37,834 nucleotides of DNA. It comes from Pseudoalteromonas sp. XI10 (GTDB lineage Bacteria > Pseudomonadota > Gammaproteobacteria > Enterobacterales > Alteromonadaceae). Of this stretch, positions 17,496-24,711 are shown piece after piece; position 1 is the first letter of the stretch, and every line of letters starts with the position of its first letter. The stretch is taken from NCBI RefSeq assembly GCF_001469895.1, contig NZ_LOPY01000048.1, forward strand, positions 1-37,834. Direction: 5' to 3'. The notes under the pieces are model-generated. The model saw only the letters and a program-made list of their open reading frames with translations, made no database searches and had not been told where the DNA came from. The translations under genes and the position numbers were made by a program.

Positions 17496-17694
17496 TTGTC
17501 CAGATTCCTATGATCCAAAAAAAAGTGGTTACTGCCAATGGGTAACTGGCAATAACTTAAAAACAGGTTGATTCAGTAACTTACAGCGTATGGAAAAGTA
17601 AGCTATAAAATCATAAAAGCCCCAGTGAAACCCAAGCTACGCATTTAATTAGCTGGGGATCTAGACGGGGCTTTTAGTCGGCGTGACTAATTAA
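17496..17694 (-). promoter_or_regulatory. gcvH-gcvP intergenic region, possible separate control of gcvP
   Basis: These 199 bases separate gcvH from gcvP, whereas only 51 separate gcvT from gcvH. The region contains the hairpin at 17615-17675, then about 120 AT-rich bases before the gcvP ATG. No glycine-aptamer core was recognised. A gcvP promoter after the hairpin is plausible but no clear hexamer pair was identified. Confidence 0.4.
17615..17675 (-). terminator. Terminator-like or attenuator hairpin between gcvH and gcvP
   Basis: AAAAGCCCC (17615-17623) pairs with GGGGCTTTT (17667-17675). Inner arms (about CCCAAGCTA and TAGCTGGG) can extend the stem with a bulge. Read on the minus strand it ends in GGGGCTTTTATG, a weak T run. 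It follows the gcvH stop and precedes gcvP. Confidence 0.6.
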
Positions 17695-18084
17695 TTAGTC
17701 TTCGTCGATTGTGTTAGCGTAGCCTTCAGCGTCTAACAGGTTATCAAGCTCTGATGTGTCAGATGCTTTGATACGGAATAACCAACCGTCAGTGTACGGG
17801 TCGTTATTTACTGTTTCAGGCGAATCTTCAAGCTCTTCGTTGATTGCAACGATTTCACCGCCGATTGGTGCGTAGATGTCTGATGCTGCTTTTACAGACT
17901 CAGCTACTGCGCAGTCTTCACCCGCGTCAACTTCATCACCAACTTCTGGTAGTTCAACGAATACCATGTCGCCAAGAAGTTCTTGTGCGTGCTCAGTGAT
18001 ACCTACAGTAAACGTACCGTCACCTTCGTCGCGAACCCACTCGTGTGAAGTAGCATATTTTAATTCGCTTGGGATATTGCTCAT
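17695..18084 (-). CDS. gcvH: Glycine cleavage system H protein
   Basis: Encodes 129 residues from the ATG at 18084, which has AAAGGAAC upstream. A longer frame to 18123 lacks a ribosome site and would add 13 residues not seen in GcvH. The lipoylation site is K65 in AESVKAASD, inside the biotinyl/lipoyl-type fold. Lipoyl-GcvH carries the aminomethyl intermediate between GcvP and GcvT and reducing equivalents to lipoamide dehydrogenase. It lies 51 bp after gcvT on the same strand. Confidence 0.97.
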   Translation of the reverse strand: MSNIPSELKYATSHEWVRDEGDGTFTVGITEHAQELLGDMVFVELPEVGDEVDAGEDCAVAESVKAASDIYAPIGGEIVAINEELEDSPETVNNDPYTDGWLFRIKASDTSELDNLLDAEGYANTIDED

Positions 18085-18135
18085 CTTTTTGTTCCTTTGG
18101 TTTATATTGGGTGATAACACCAAATTTTTTATAGT

Positions 18136-19218
18136 TTAGATAACTGATTTGCCGTTACGTACAAAGCAAGGTTTAACAACCTTAACGTTAACCAGTTTTT
18201 TACGCATCTCTACTTGGGCTGTTTCGCCAGTTGAACGCGGAACGCGTGCTAGCGCAACACTGTGACCAAGAGTTGGTGAGAATGTACCAGAGGTAATCAC
18301 CCCTTCACCACCTTCAACGATGACTTTTAAACCGCTACGCAATACGCCTTTTTCTTCAAGCACTAAACCAACTAGTTTGTCTGTGCTCTTGTCAGCGCGT
18401 TGCTGTTCTAATACTTCACGACCGATAAACTTACGATCTTCTGGCTCCCATGCGATTGTCCACGCCATGTTTGCAGCAAGTGGAGAAACACTTTCGTCCA
18501 TATCTAGGCCGTAAAGGTTCATACCCGCTTCAAGACGTAACGTATCACGTGCACCTAGACCTGCTGGCGCTACGCCTGCGTCTAGAAGTTGTTGCCATAA
18601 ATCAGCAGCTTGATCGTTAGGCACTACGATTTCATAACCATCTTCGCCAGTATAGCCTGTTGTCGCAATAAATAAATCACCTGCTTGCACACCAAAGAAA
18701 GGCTTCATACCTTCAACAGCAGCTTGTTGCTCTGCGTTAAGTACTGTTGCTGTTTTAGCACGTGCGTTAGGGCCTTGAACGGCAATCATTGCAAACTCTG
18801 GACGCTCAGTAACCGTTACGGCGAAATCAGCCGAAACTTTAGCTAAATGCGCTAAATCTTTTTCACGTGTTGCTGAGTTAACAACTAAACGGTAGTTCGT
18901 TTCTGAGAAGAAATAGATGATTAGGTCGTCGATTACGCCGCCTTCTTCGTTAAGCATACCAGTGTAAAGTGCTTTACTCGGTACAGTTAACTTAGCAACG
19001 TCGTTTGCAACTAGCTTACGTAAGAACGCTTGTGCTTGCTCGCCTTGAATATCGACAATAGTCATGTGAGATACGTCAAACATACCTGCATCTGTGCGAA
19101 CCGCATTATGCTCTTCGATTTGTGAGCCGTAGTTGATTGGCATTTCCCAGCCGTGGAAATCAACCATTTTTGCGCCAGCTTCAAGGTGCTTAGCATGTAA
19201 AACTGTTTTAGAAGTCAT
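18136..19218 (-). CDS. gcvT: Aminomethyltransferase, T-protein
   Basis: Encodes 360 residues, full length. Family motifs include [11 protein letters not shown] (21-31), AGMFDVSHM (44-52), [13 protein letters not shown] (about 201-213) and [18 protein letters not shown] (about 237-254). The C-terminal barrel ends in [18 protein letters not shown]. GcvT transfers the methylene group from aminomethyl-GcvH to tetrahydrofolate and releases ammonia. AAGGA precedes the ATG, and a promoter candidate lies at 19299-19325. It is first in the gcvT-gcvH-gcvP order. A terminator separates it from the upstream GcvT-like gene. Confidence 0.97.
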   Translation of the reverse strand: MTSKTVLHAKHLEAGAKMVDFHGWEMPINYGSQIEEHNAVRTDAGMFDVSHMTIVDIQGEQAQAFLRKLVANDVAKLTVPSKALYTGMLNEEGGVIDDLIIYFFSETNYRLVVNSATREKDLAHLAKVSADFAVTVTERPEFAMIAVQGPNARAKTATVLNAEQQAAVEGMKPFFGVQAGDLFIATTGYTGEDGYEIVVPNDQAADLWQQLLDAGVAPAGLGARDTLRLEAGMNLYGLDMDESVSPLAANMAWTIAWEPEDRKFIGREVLEQQRADKSTDKLVGLVLEEKGVLRSGLKVIVEGGEGVITSGTFSPTLGHSVALARVPRSTGETAQVEMRKKLVNVKVVKPCFVRNGKSVI

Positions 19219-19298
19219 AATATTCCTTCACTTTTAAATTAACCCACAAGTTGTGGGGCGTGGCCTCAATTTAATGAGGGGGAATAACATGGGCGGCG

Positions 19299-19325
19299 AT
19301 TATACATTAGTTGCACAGTTGTCAC
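19299..19325 (-). promoter_or_regulatory. Candidate gcvT promoter
   Basis: On the minus strand, GTGACA (19325-19320) and a perfect TATAAT (19304-19299) are 15 bases apart, about 80 bases before the gcvT start. The short spacer is the weak point. It lies just after the terminator of the upstream gene, so gcvT can be transcribed independently. Confidence 0.5.
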
Positions 19326-19348
19326 ACCCAAATTGCGATTTTGTAACT

Positions 19349-19384
19349 AAAAAACAGCTAAACACCCAAGTGCGTAGCTGTTTT
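19349..19384 (-). terminator. Intrinsic terminator after the GcvT-like gene
   Basis: AAAACAGCTA pairs with TAGCTGTTTT around a 14-base loop (19351-19360 with 19375-19384). On the minus strand the stem is followed by TTTTTT. It ends the GcvT-like transcript just before the gcvT promoter. Confidence 0.85.
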
Positions 19385-19398
19385 AAAAATTTTATCTT

Positions 19399-19998
19399 TT
19401 AAGCAACGTTGGCTAAGGCTAAATCAAAGCCGAGCTGCTGTAAGTGCGTTTGCCATTTATCAAGCTCTGCTTGGCGCGCCACCAGCTGAAATTGCTGTGT
19501 TGCTTGGTTATCTATGGCGGTAATAAATACCTCACCGCTTTGTGCACCATAACAGCTGCGCATGTCTGATAAACGCAGCCCCGGCGTTAGCTTAAAGCTG
19601 TCGACCAAAGCATCAAACGCCTGCTCACCACTTAGGGTTAGCGCGCTTAAATCGTCACGCATTACATAATCAATGTCGTAACGTAGTTGTTGCTCATTAA
19701 TAAGCGACTGTAATTGCACGCTGGCATCTTTACCTAATACAAAACGAAATGCAGTTTCGTTAAAGTAATACAGGGCATAAGCGTAGCTGCTTGTTAGGTC
19801 ATCGTCTAATGAACTACGTAAGCCTAAACCACTGGCGGTTAGCTTATTAATATCAAGACCTAAAATAGCCGTTAAAAATGGGATTGCTTCAGTGCCACTA
19901 AAATCCATAATGGCAGTATCGCTATTTGCTTGTAGCACGTTGTCTGCTGGGGTCTCAGCTTGGCTGTGACGAGCAAACATTATTGGCGTAAAAGTCAT
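19399..19998 (-). CDS. Truncated, divergent GcvT-like (folate-binding family) protein
   Basis: Encodes 199 residues from the ATG at 19998, with AGG about nine bases upstream; a GTG at 20007 is a less likely start. It aligns by eye with the middle of GcvT along its length: the MDFSGTEAIPFLTAIL stretch matches Gcv[33 protein letters not shown] matches [16 protein letters not shown], and CYGAQSGEVFITAI matches [14 protein letters not shown]. Missing are the N-terminal FHGWEMP region, the GYTGEDGYE loop, the [13 protein letters not shown] motif and the C-terminal barrel. Aminomethyltransferase activity is therefore unlikely. A binding or regulatory role for folate or GcvH, or a COG0354/YgfZ-like role, is possible. 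It lies between gcvT and a divergent LysR gene, with its own promoter and terminator. It is not obviously decayed: the frame is open and has good signals. Confidence 0.7.
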   Translation of the reverse strand: MTFTPIMFARHSQAETPADNVLQANSDTAIMDFSGTEAIPFLTAILGLDINKLTASGLGLRSSLDDDLTSSYAYALYYFNETAFRFVLGKDASVQLQSLINEQQLRYDIDYVMRDDLSALTLSGEQAFDALVDSFKLTPGLRLSDMRSCYGAQSGEVFITAIDNQATQQFQLVARQAELDKWQTHLQQLGFDLALANVA

Positions 19999-20028
19999 AT
20001 GTGACACCTATCAATCGTTAATGCTTGA

Positions 20029-20057
20029 AGTATATTGCGCCGTGCTGGCAACAACAA
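20029..20057 (-). promoter_or_regulatory. Promoter of the GcvT-like gene
   Basis: TTGTTG (20057-20052) and TATACT (20034-20029) are exactly 17 bases apart on the minus strand, about 30 bases before the ATG at 19998. The -35 hexamer is seven bases from the operator palindrome, a typical placement for LysR-family activation. Confidence 0.65.
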
Positions 20058-20063
20058 ATTGTA

Positions 20064-20087
20064 ATTATTTATCAATTGATAAATAAT
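20064..20087. promoter_or_regulatory. Perfect 24-bp palindrome, likely LysR-family operator
   Basis: The half-site ATTATTTATCAA (20064-20075) is followed directly by its exact complement TTGATAAATAAT (20076-20087). It contains T-N11-A style symmetry as LysR operators do. It lies between the divergent LysR and GcvT-like genes, 35 bp before the lysR ATG and 65 bp before the other ATG. Binding by the adjacent regulator is inferred. Confidence 0.75.
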
Positions 20088-20122
20088 GCTTATATACATA
20101 GCCCTATAAATAGAATTTTTTA

Positions 20123-20968
20123 ATGAAAAACATTTCTACCGATAGTTTACGTACTTTAGTCACTGTTGTTGAAGTTGGCGGATTTGCCAAAGCAGGTGAA
20201 TTATTAGGGCTATCGCAACCGGCTGTGAGCTTACAAATAAAGCGCCTTGAAGACATGCTTGGCCATAAGCTGTTTAAAAAGCAAGGCCAGCGCCAAGTGC
20301 TTAATCAATACGGCGAATTGCTTATGCCATTAGCTAAGCAAATGCTGCAACAAAACGATGCCATTTTGCAGCAGTTCACCAGCGAAAACGTAACAGGTAA
20401 AGTGCGCTTGGGGATCCCCAGTGAATTTGCCGCACGTATTTTACCTTCGATCATTGGTGACTTCGTGGCTCTCTACCCTGATGTATCGCTCGAAGTGCGC
20501 TCTCGTTTGAGTAAACATTTGTTGTCGGTCTCGCGTCAAGATCAATTCGATTTAGTTTTGGCATTAAACGAAGAGCTAGAATCTGCCAAGTTCCCTATTT
20601 TTATGCAAGACCAACTAGTATGGGTGGGCGATTTAAACCTTGCACAGAACGATGTGGTAACGCTTGTAACCGCCCCTGAGGGATGTATTTATCGTCGCCG
20701 AGCAATCGAGGCGCTACAAAGTGCGGGTATTAAATACCGCATTGCCTACAGTAATGCCGACTTAACCGGCCTAACTGCGGCATTAAAAGAAGGCTTAGGC
20801 ATTACGGTACTTGCAAAAAGCACCGTTCCGAATGATCTTAACTACCAAATACAAACCAAAGACCTCCCCGAGCTTGGTCAAATCGGTATTAGTTTAATTA
20901 AACGCACCGACGACCCCGGCACCGCCGTAGACAAACTCGCCGAATTCATCGCCTTGCGTTTGACGTAG
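20123..20968 (+). CDS. LysR-family transcriptional regulator
   Basis: Encodes 281 residues. The N-terminal winged HTH (about 4-62) reads TDSLRTLVTVVEVGGFAKAG, then LGLSQPAVSLQIKRLE, the standard LysR recognition helix. It is closest in style to LrhA-like regulators. The rest (about 88-281) is the effector-binding domain, beginning VTGKVRLGIPSEFAARILP. It is divergent from the GcvT-like gene and shares with it the 24-bp palindrome, so it probably controls that gene and itself; the gcv operon is a further possible target. Effector unknown. The ribosome site is weak. A heptamer array begins four bases after the stop. Confidence 0.9.
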   Translation: MKNISTDSLRTLVTVVEVGGFAKAGELLGLSQPAVSLQIKRLEDMLGHKLFKKQGQRQVLNQYGELLMPLAKQMLQQNDAILQQFTSENVTGKVRLGIPSEFAARILPSIIGDFVALYPDVSLEVRSRLSKHLLSVSRQDQFDLVLALNEELESAKFPIFMQDQLVWVGDLNLAQNDVVTLVTAPEGCIYRRRAIEALQSAGIKYRIAYSNADLTGLTAALKEGLGITVLAKSTVPNDLNYQIQTKDLPELGQIGISLIKRTDDPGTAVDKLAEFIALRLT

Positions 20969-20972
20969 GATT

Positions 20973-21084
20973 GAGTTGCGAGTTGCGAGTTGCGAGTTTC
21001 GAGTTTCGAGTTTCGAGTTTCGAGTTTCGAGTTTCGAGTTTCGAGTTTCGAGTTTCGAGTTTCGAGTTTCGAGTTTCGAGTTTT
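20973..21084. repeat. Tandem heptamer array, GAGTTGC x3 then GAGTTTC x12
   Basis: Sixteen consecutive heptamers: three GAGTTGC, twelve GAGTTTC and one final GAGTTTT. The array starts four bases after the lysR stop. It is followed by CAAAATTGTAGCAGCGATTT, the same 3' flank as the array at 24105-24153. Confidence 0.93.
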
Positions 21085-21091
21085 CAAAATT

Positions 21092-21116
21092 GTAGCAGCG
21101 ATTTTATATCGCGTAG
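21092..21116 (+). repeat. REP-like palindrome class C
   Basis: GTAGCAGCGATTTTATATCG: a GTAG head and a GCGAT/ATCGC stem. A second GTAG closes it on the same strand. Confidence 0.65.
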
Positions 21117-21167
21117 TAAATGAAATATGTAGTCGTTCTGCTTGCATGACACGTTTTAAATAGATCA

Positions 21168-21193
21168 TCGCGCGAAATAAATTTCACGCCTAC
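21168..21193 (-). repeat. REP-like palindrome class B
   Basis: The same 26 bases as at 131-156, placed directly before the GGTGCTA array. Confidence 0.75.
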
Positions 21194-21249
21194 TGTGCTA
21201 GGTGCTAGGTGCTAGGTGCTAGGTGCTAGGTGCTAGGTGCTAGGTGCTA
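21194..21249. repeat. Tandem heptamer array, GGTGCTA x8
   Basis: One near-copy (TGTGCTA) is followed by seven exact GGTGCTA units, then ACAGCATAGTGTTGGTT as after the other arrays of this unit. It directly follows a REP-like palindrome (21168-21193). Confidence 0.93.
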
Positions 21250-21308
21250 ACAGCATAGTGTTGGTTTCGAATTGGTAAAGGGAGCTCCCTACCAAATCGA
21301 CTTTTCTC

Positions 21309-21328
21309 GGCGTTAAAACGCCTCCTAC
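21309..21328 (-). repeat. REP-like palindrome class A
   Basis: An exact class A copy. Confidence 0.75.
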
Positions 21329-21406
21329 AACTCGCATCTCGCAAACTTTCCCCTTTACTCTTTCTAACTCGCTAACTTTTTCAATCTGATAGCTGATGAC
21401 TCCATA

Positions 21407-21438
21407 CGTTGGGTTTCGCTACGCTCTACCCAACCTAC
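21407..21438 (-). repeat. REP-like palindrome class D
   Basis: On the minus strand GTAG is followed by GTTGGGT, 13 bases of loop (AGAGCGTAGCGAA), then ACCCAAC. The 7-bp stem is exact. Confidence 0.75.
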
Positions 21439-21535
21439 AAGCTGATAGCTTCTTTACCCTTTCCCCTTGCGACTCGCTAACTTGGGTATTTTAATCTAAC
21501 TTCTAACCACTGATATCTAATATCTCCATTTTTTC

Positions 21536-21555
21536 GGCGTTAAAACGCCTCCTAC
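21536..21555 (-). repeat. REP-like palindrome class A
   Basis: An exact class A copy. Confidence 0.75.
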
Positions 21556-21645
21556 GTCTCGTATCTCGTCCCTCGGAACTCGTACCTTTCCCCTTTACTC
21601 TTTCTAACTTGCTAACTTTTCAATCTGATAGCTGACGGCTCCAAG

Positions 21646-21677
21646 CGTTGGGTTTCGCTACGCTCTACCCAACCTAC
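21646..21677 (-). repeat. REP-like palindrome class D
   Basis: An exact class D copy. Confidence 0.75.
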
Positions 21678-21732
21678 AAGCTGATGGCTCCTCCTTGTTA
21701 AGTTTTACTTAACATCAAGCAAAACCCCAAAC

Positions 21733-21748
21733 TAGTATTACAATACTA
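21733..21748. promoter_or_regulatory. 16-bp palindrome upstream of the TonB receptor, operator candidate
   Basis: TAGTATT and AATACTA are exact inverses around a central AC, 135 bp before the receptor ATG. No Fur-type or NagR-type site was recognised in this promoter region. The binding protein is unknown. Confidence 0.4.
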
Positions 21749-21883
21749 CTATATTCATTATATTTGATTTATTTCATAAACTTACAGTTCAGACTTATTT
21801 TATTACAAATAGGATTGATTCGCATTTTTTTACATGTTTTAATTGCGCCGGTTAAAAAAATCTAAACACATACAGGACACACA

Positions 21884-24034
21884 ATGACACCTAAGTTTAT
21901 TGTTTCTACGCTTTCGACTGCGGTCGCTTTGTCTTTAAGCGCTAATGCTTTTGCAAAAGATGTAACTAAAGAAGAGAAGAACTTCGAGCAAATCACTGTA
22001 ATTGGCTCTGCATCTGCAATTAACGATATTCCTGGCTCTGCTACTTTTATTGATGAGCAAGAACTAGAAAAGTTTGAATATACTGATATCTCTCGTGTTT
22101 TAAGTGCTGTACCGGGTGTATATGTACAAGAAGAAGACGGCTACGGCCTTCGTCCTAACATCGGTATGCGTGGTACGGGTACGGGTCGTAACGACAAAAT
22201 CTCAGTAATGGAAGATGGTGTACTTGTCGCACCAGCACCTTACTCAGCGCCTTCTGCTTACTACTTCCCTACAATGGGTCGTATGGAGTCAATCGAAGTA
22301 CTTAAAGGTGCGGCTTCTGTTAAGTATGGCCCGCGCACAACAGGTGGTGTTTTAAACTTAGTTTCTCGTAGCTTACCAACTGAAGGGTCTAAAGGTTTAC
22401 TTAACGCTGAGCTTGGTAGCGATGGTTTCTACAAAGGTCATGCTTACTTCGGTAAAAAGAAAAACAATGCAGCGGGCCTTGTAGAAGTATTCACTTACGG
22501 TGCAGATGGCTTTAAAGATTTACCAGTAGGTAGCGACAACACAGGCTTCGAAAAGAACGATTTCTTATTAAAGTTTGGCTTTGACTTTGGTGATAACGAA
22601 GCACACAGCTTAGAAATGAAATTAAAGTATTCAGACGAGCGCTCTGACGAAACTTACATGGGCTTAACTGACGCTGATTACCAAGCAACCCCTTACCGTC
22701 GTTATGCTGCATCGCAAAACGATGAAATGAACACACAACACAATGCATACCAAATCAACTATGCATACCGCTTTGGTAAAGGTTACGAGCTACTTGCTAC
22801 AGCTTACCTAAACGATTTCCACCGTAACTGGTACAAAGCAAGCAAAGTAAGCAGCAGCTACCTTGAGCAATACAGCGAGTTTGAAGCAAACCCAACGAGC
22901 GAAGGTATTGAAGGTGTTGGTGTAAAAGCGAATAACCGTGATTACCAAGCGAAAGGCTTACAAACTGAATTCCATATCCCAGCGGGCAACCACTACATCA
23001 CTGTTGGTGCACGTTACCACGAAGATGAAATGGATCGTTTCCAATGGGAAGACAAGTACACGCTTAATCAAGACCTATCAATGACGCTTACAGAAAAAGG
23101 CGTTCCAGGTTCAAACAGCAACCGTTTAGATAGCGCAGAAGCGACGACTCTTTTCATTCATGATGAGTGGTCACTTGATGCATTAGTCATTAGCGCAGGC
23201 CTTCGCTACGAAGACATCACAATCAAACGTGTTGAATGGGCTAAGTCTGATCCAAAGCGTGAAAATGGCTTAACAAAAGATATCAGCAACGACACTGAGA
23301 TCTTAGTACCATCACTAGGTGCTACTTACACTGTAAGCGATAACCTAACGCTTCTTGCTGGTATTCAAAAAGGTTACGCACCAGCAGCCCCTGGTAATGC
23401 GGATCAAGAAGAAGAAGAGAGTGTTAACATTGAGCTAGGTGGTCGTTACGATTACGCTGGCATTCAAGGTGAAGTAATTTACTTTAACTCTGACTACACA
23501 AACATGCACGGTAACTGTACTGCGGCTGTAGGTTGTAGCGATGATAACATTGGCGACCAATACAACTACGGTGAAGTATCTGTGTCTGGTTTTGAGCTAA
23601 GCGCAGGTAAAGTGTTTGCTACTAACGCAGCTTCATTCCCAGTACGCTTAACTTACACTTACACTGATTCTCAGTTCGACAATGCGTTTGAATCAGATCT
23701 TTGGGGTAGCGTAGAAAAAGGCGATGCAATGCCATACGTACCTGAAAACCAATTAGCGCTTTCAGTGGGTGCTGAGTTCTCAAGCTTCGTATTCGATACG
23801 CAAATGCGTTATGTATCTGATGCTCACGCAGATTTAACAGACTCAGGTCGCAATGCAATCGACAGCCGCGTTGTGTGGGATTTAGCAGCTAAATACCTAA
23901 TCGACGACAAACAAAAAGTATACCTAACAGTAGACAACCTGTTTGACAAAACCTACGTTGCAAACCGTGCAAACGGCGGTATTCAACCAGGTAAACCACG
24001 TACTCTACAACTAGGTTACAGCTACTCGTTCTAA
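21884..24034 (+). CDS. TonB-dependent outer-membrane receptor, FecA-like
   Basis: Encodes 716 residues. A signal peptide ends at ANAFA, about residue 24. A TonB-box-like ITVIGS follows near 37-42, so there is no N-terminal signalling domain as in true FecA. The plug domain (about 45-165) contains GLRPNIGMRGTGTGRNDKIS, then MEDGVLVAPAPYSAPSAYYF and VLKGAASVKYGP, typical of citrate-type ferric receptors. A 22-strand barrel follows, ending in the aromatic GYSYSF needed for BAM insertion. The protein should import a siderophore or similar ligand using TonB energy. The exact ligand cannot be read from sequence, and no citrate transport genes lie alongside. CAGGA precedes the ATG. Downstream is a terminator, then a long repeat-rich spacer. 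Confidence 0.9.
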   Translation: MTPKFIVSTLSTAVALSLSANAFAKDVTKEEKNFEQITVIGSASAINDIPGSATFIDEQELEKFEYTDISRVLSAVPGVYVQEEDGYGLRPNIGMRGTGTGRNDKISVMEDGVLVAPAPYSAPSAYYFPTMGRMESIEVLKGAASVKYGPRTTGGVLNLVSRSLPTEGSKGLLNAELGSDGFYKGHAYFGKKKNNAAGLVEVFTYGADGFKDLPVGSDNTGFEKNDFLLKFGFDFGDNEAHSLEMKLKYSDERSDETYMGLTDADYQATPYRRYAASQNDEMNTQHNAYQINYAYRFGKGYELLATAYLNDFHRNWYKASKVSSSYLEQYSEFEANPTSEGIEGVGVKANNRDYQAKGLQTEFHIPAGNHYITVGARYHEDEMDRFQWEDKYTLNQDLSMTLTEKGVPGSNSNRLDSAEATTLFIHDEWSLDALVISAGLRYEDITIKRVEWAKSDPKRENGLTKDISNDTEILVPSLGATYTVSDNLTLLAGIQKGYAPAAPGNADQEEEESVNIELGGRYDYAGIQGEVIYFNSDYTNMHGNCTAAVGCSDDNIGDQYNYGEVSVSGFELSAGKVFATNAASFPVRLTYTYTDSQFDNAFESDLWGSVEKGDAMPYVPENQLALSVGAEFSSFVFDTQMRYVSDAHADLTDSGRNAIDSRVVWDLAAKYLIDDKQKVYLTVDNLFDKTYVANRANGGIQPGKPRTLQLGYSYSF

Positions 24035-24054
24035 TAAAACGCTTAGCGAATATC

Positions 24055-24088
24055 AAAAGCCGTGTGATGAAAATCCCACGGCTTTTTT
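24055..24088 (+). terminator. Intrinsic terminator of the TonB receptor gene
   Basis: AAAAGCCGTG pairs with CACGGCTTTT (24055-24064 with 24077-24086), followed by further Ts. Confidence 0.9.
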
Positions 24089-24104
24089 GTGGGTGTGAGT
24101 TAGT

Positions 24105-24153
24105 GAGTTGCGAGTTGCGAGTTGCGAGTTGCGAGTTGCGAGTTGCGAGTTTT
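24105..24153. repeat. Tandem heptamer array, GAGTTGC x6
   Basis: Six GAGTTGC units and a final GAGTTTT, then CAAAATTGTAGCAGCGATTT as at 21085. It starts about 16 bases after the receptor terminator. Confidence 0.93.
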
Positions 24154-24160
24154 CAAAATT

Positions 24161-24185
24161 GTAGCAGCGATTTTATATTGCGTAG
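24161..24185 (+). repeat. REP-like palindrome class C
   Basis: As at 21092 with one base change (TATTGCG for TATCGCG), and with the same left flank. Confidence 0.65.
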
Positions 24186-24196
24186 GAATGTTTAAA

Positions 24197-24280
24197 GGTG
24201 CTAGGTGCTAGGTGCTAGGTGCTAGGTGCTAGGTGCTAGGTGCTAGGTGCTAGGTGCTAGGTGCTAGGTGCTAGGTGCTA
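24197..24280. repeat. Tandem heptamer array, GGTGCTA x12
   Basis: 84 bases, twelve exact copies, followed by ACAGCATAGTGTTGGTT. Confidence 0.95.
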
Positions 24281-24330
24281 ACAGCATAGTGTTGGTTGTG
24301 GGTTGGAATACCTATCCCTTGACTTTTTTC

Positions 24331-24350
24331 GGCGTTAAAACGCCTGCTAC
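24331..24350 (-). repeat. REP-like palindrome class A
   Basis: A class A copy with one change, GTAGCAGG for GTAGGAGG. Confidence 0.75.
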
Positions 24351-24453
24351 ACCTCGTATCTCGTCCCTCGAAACTCGTACCTTTACTCTTTCTAACTCGC
24401 TAACTTTTTCAATCTGACTTCTAACCACTAATATCTAATATCTCAATTTTTTC

Positions 24454-24473
24454 GGCGTTAAAACGCCTCCTAC
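24454..24473 (-). repeat. REP-like palindrome class A
   Basis: An exact class A copy, 123 bp from the previous one. Confidence 0.75.
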
Positions 24474-24572
24474 AACTCGTATCTCGTCCCTCGAAACTCG
24501 TACCTTTACTCTTTCTAACTCGCTAACTTTTTCAATCTGACTTCTGACGACTGATATCTAATATCTCCCATG

Positions 24573-24604
24573 TGTTGGGTTTCGCTTCGCTCTACCCAAC
24601 CTAC
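24573..24604 (-). repeat. REP-like palindrome class D
   Basis: A class D copy with one loop change (CGCTTCGC). Confidence 0.75.
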
Positions 24605-24651
24605 AAACTTCTTTACCCTTTCCCCTTGCTAACTCGCTAACTTTTACCCAC

Positions 24652-24684
24652 AAAAAAGCCGCGGTGATGGGCGTACCGCGGCTT
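24652..24684 (-). terminator. Intrinsic terminator of the sugar MFS gene
   Basis: AAGCCGCGGT and ACCGCGGCTT form a GC-rich stem with a nine-base loop; on the minus strand it ends in TTTTTT. Confidence 0.92.
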
Positions 24685-24711
24685 TGCCTAACTTGAAAAT
24701 AATCTACTGGA

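Larger units (their letters stand above)
20969..21883. other. 915-bp repeat-rich spacer between lysR and the TonB receptor
   Basis: No gene is supported; the apparent leftward reading frame across 20878-21168 is an artefact of the heptamer array. In order the spacer holds a GAGTTGC/GAGTTTC array, REP-like palindromes at 21092, 21168, 21309, 21407, 21536 and 21646, a GGTGCTA array, recurring CTCG-rich text, and finally about 190 bases of AT-rich promoter region ahead of the receptor. Confidence 0.8.
24035..24711. other. 677-bp repeat-rich convergent spacer
   Basis: No gene. Between two terminators lie two heptamer arrays (24105, 24197), class C, A, A and D palindromes, and two successive copies, 123 bp apart, of a composite text block containing a class A palindrome. 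Confidence 0.8.

Noticed and set aside
17876..18139. 87-residue rightward frame over gcvH
   Set aside because: It is a shadow of gcvH on the opposite strand.
19219..19398. Glycine riboswitch upstream of gcvT
   Set aside because: The region contains a terminator and a promoter candidate but no recognisable glycine-aptamer core; the gcvH-gcvP gap was also read and has none.
20878..21168. Leftward reading frame with repeated NSKLETR heptapeptide-like units
   Set aside because: It is a translation of the GAGTTTC array in the opposite direction, overlaps the lysR 3' end and has no ribosome site or known domain.
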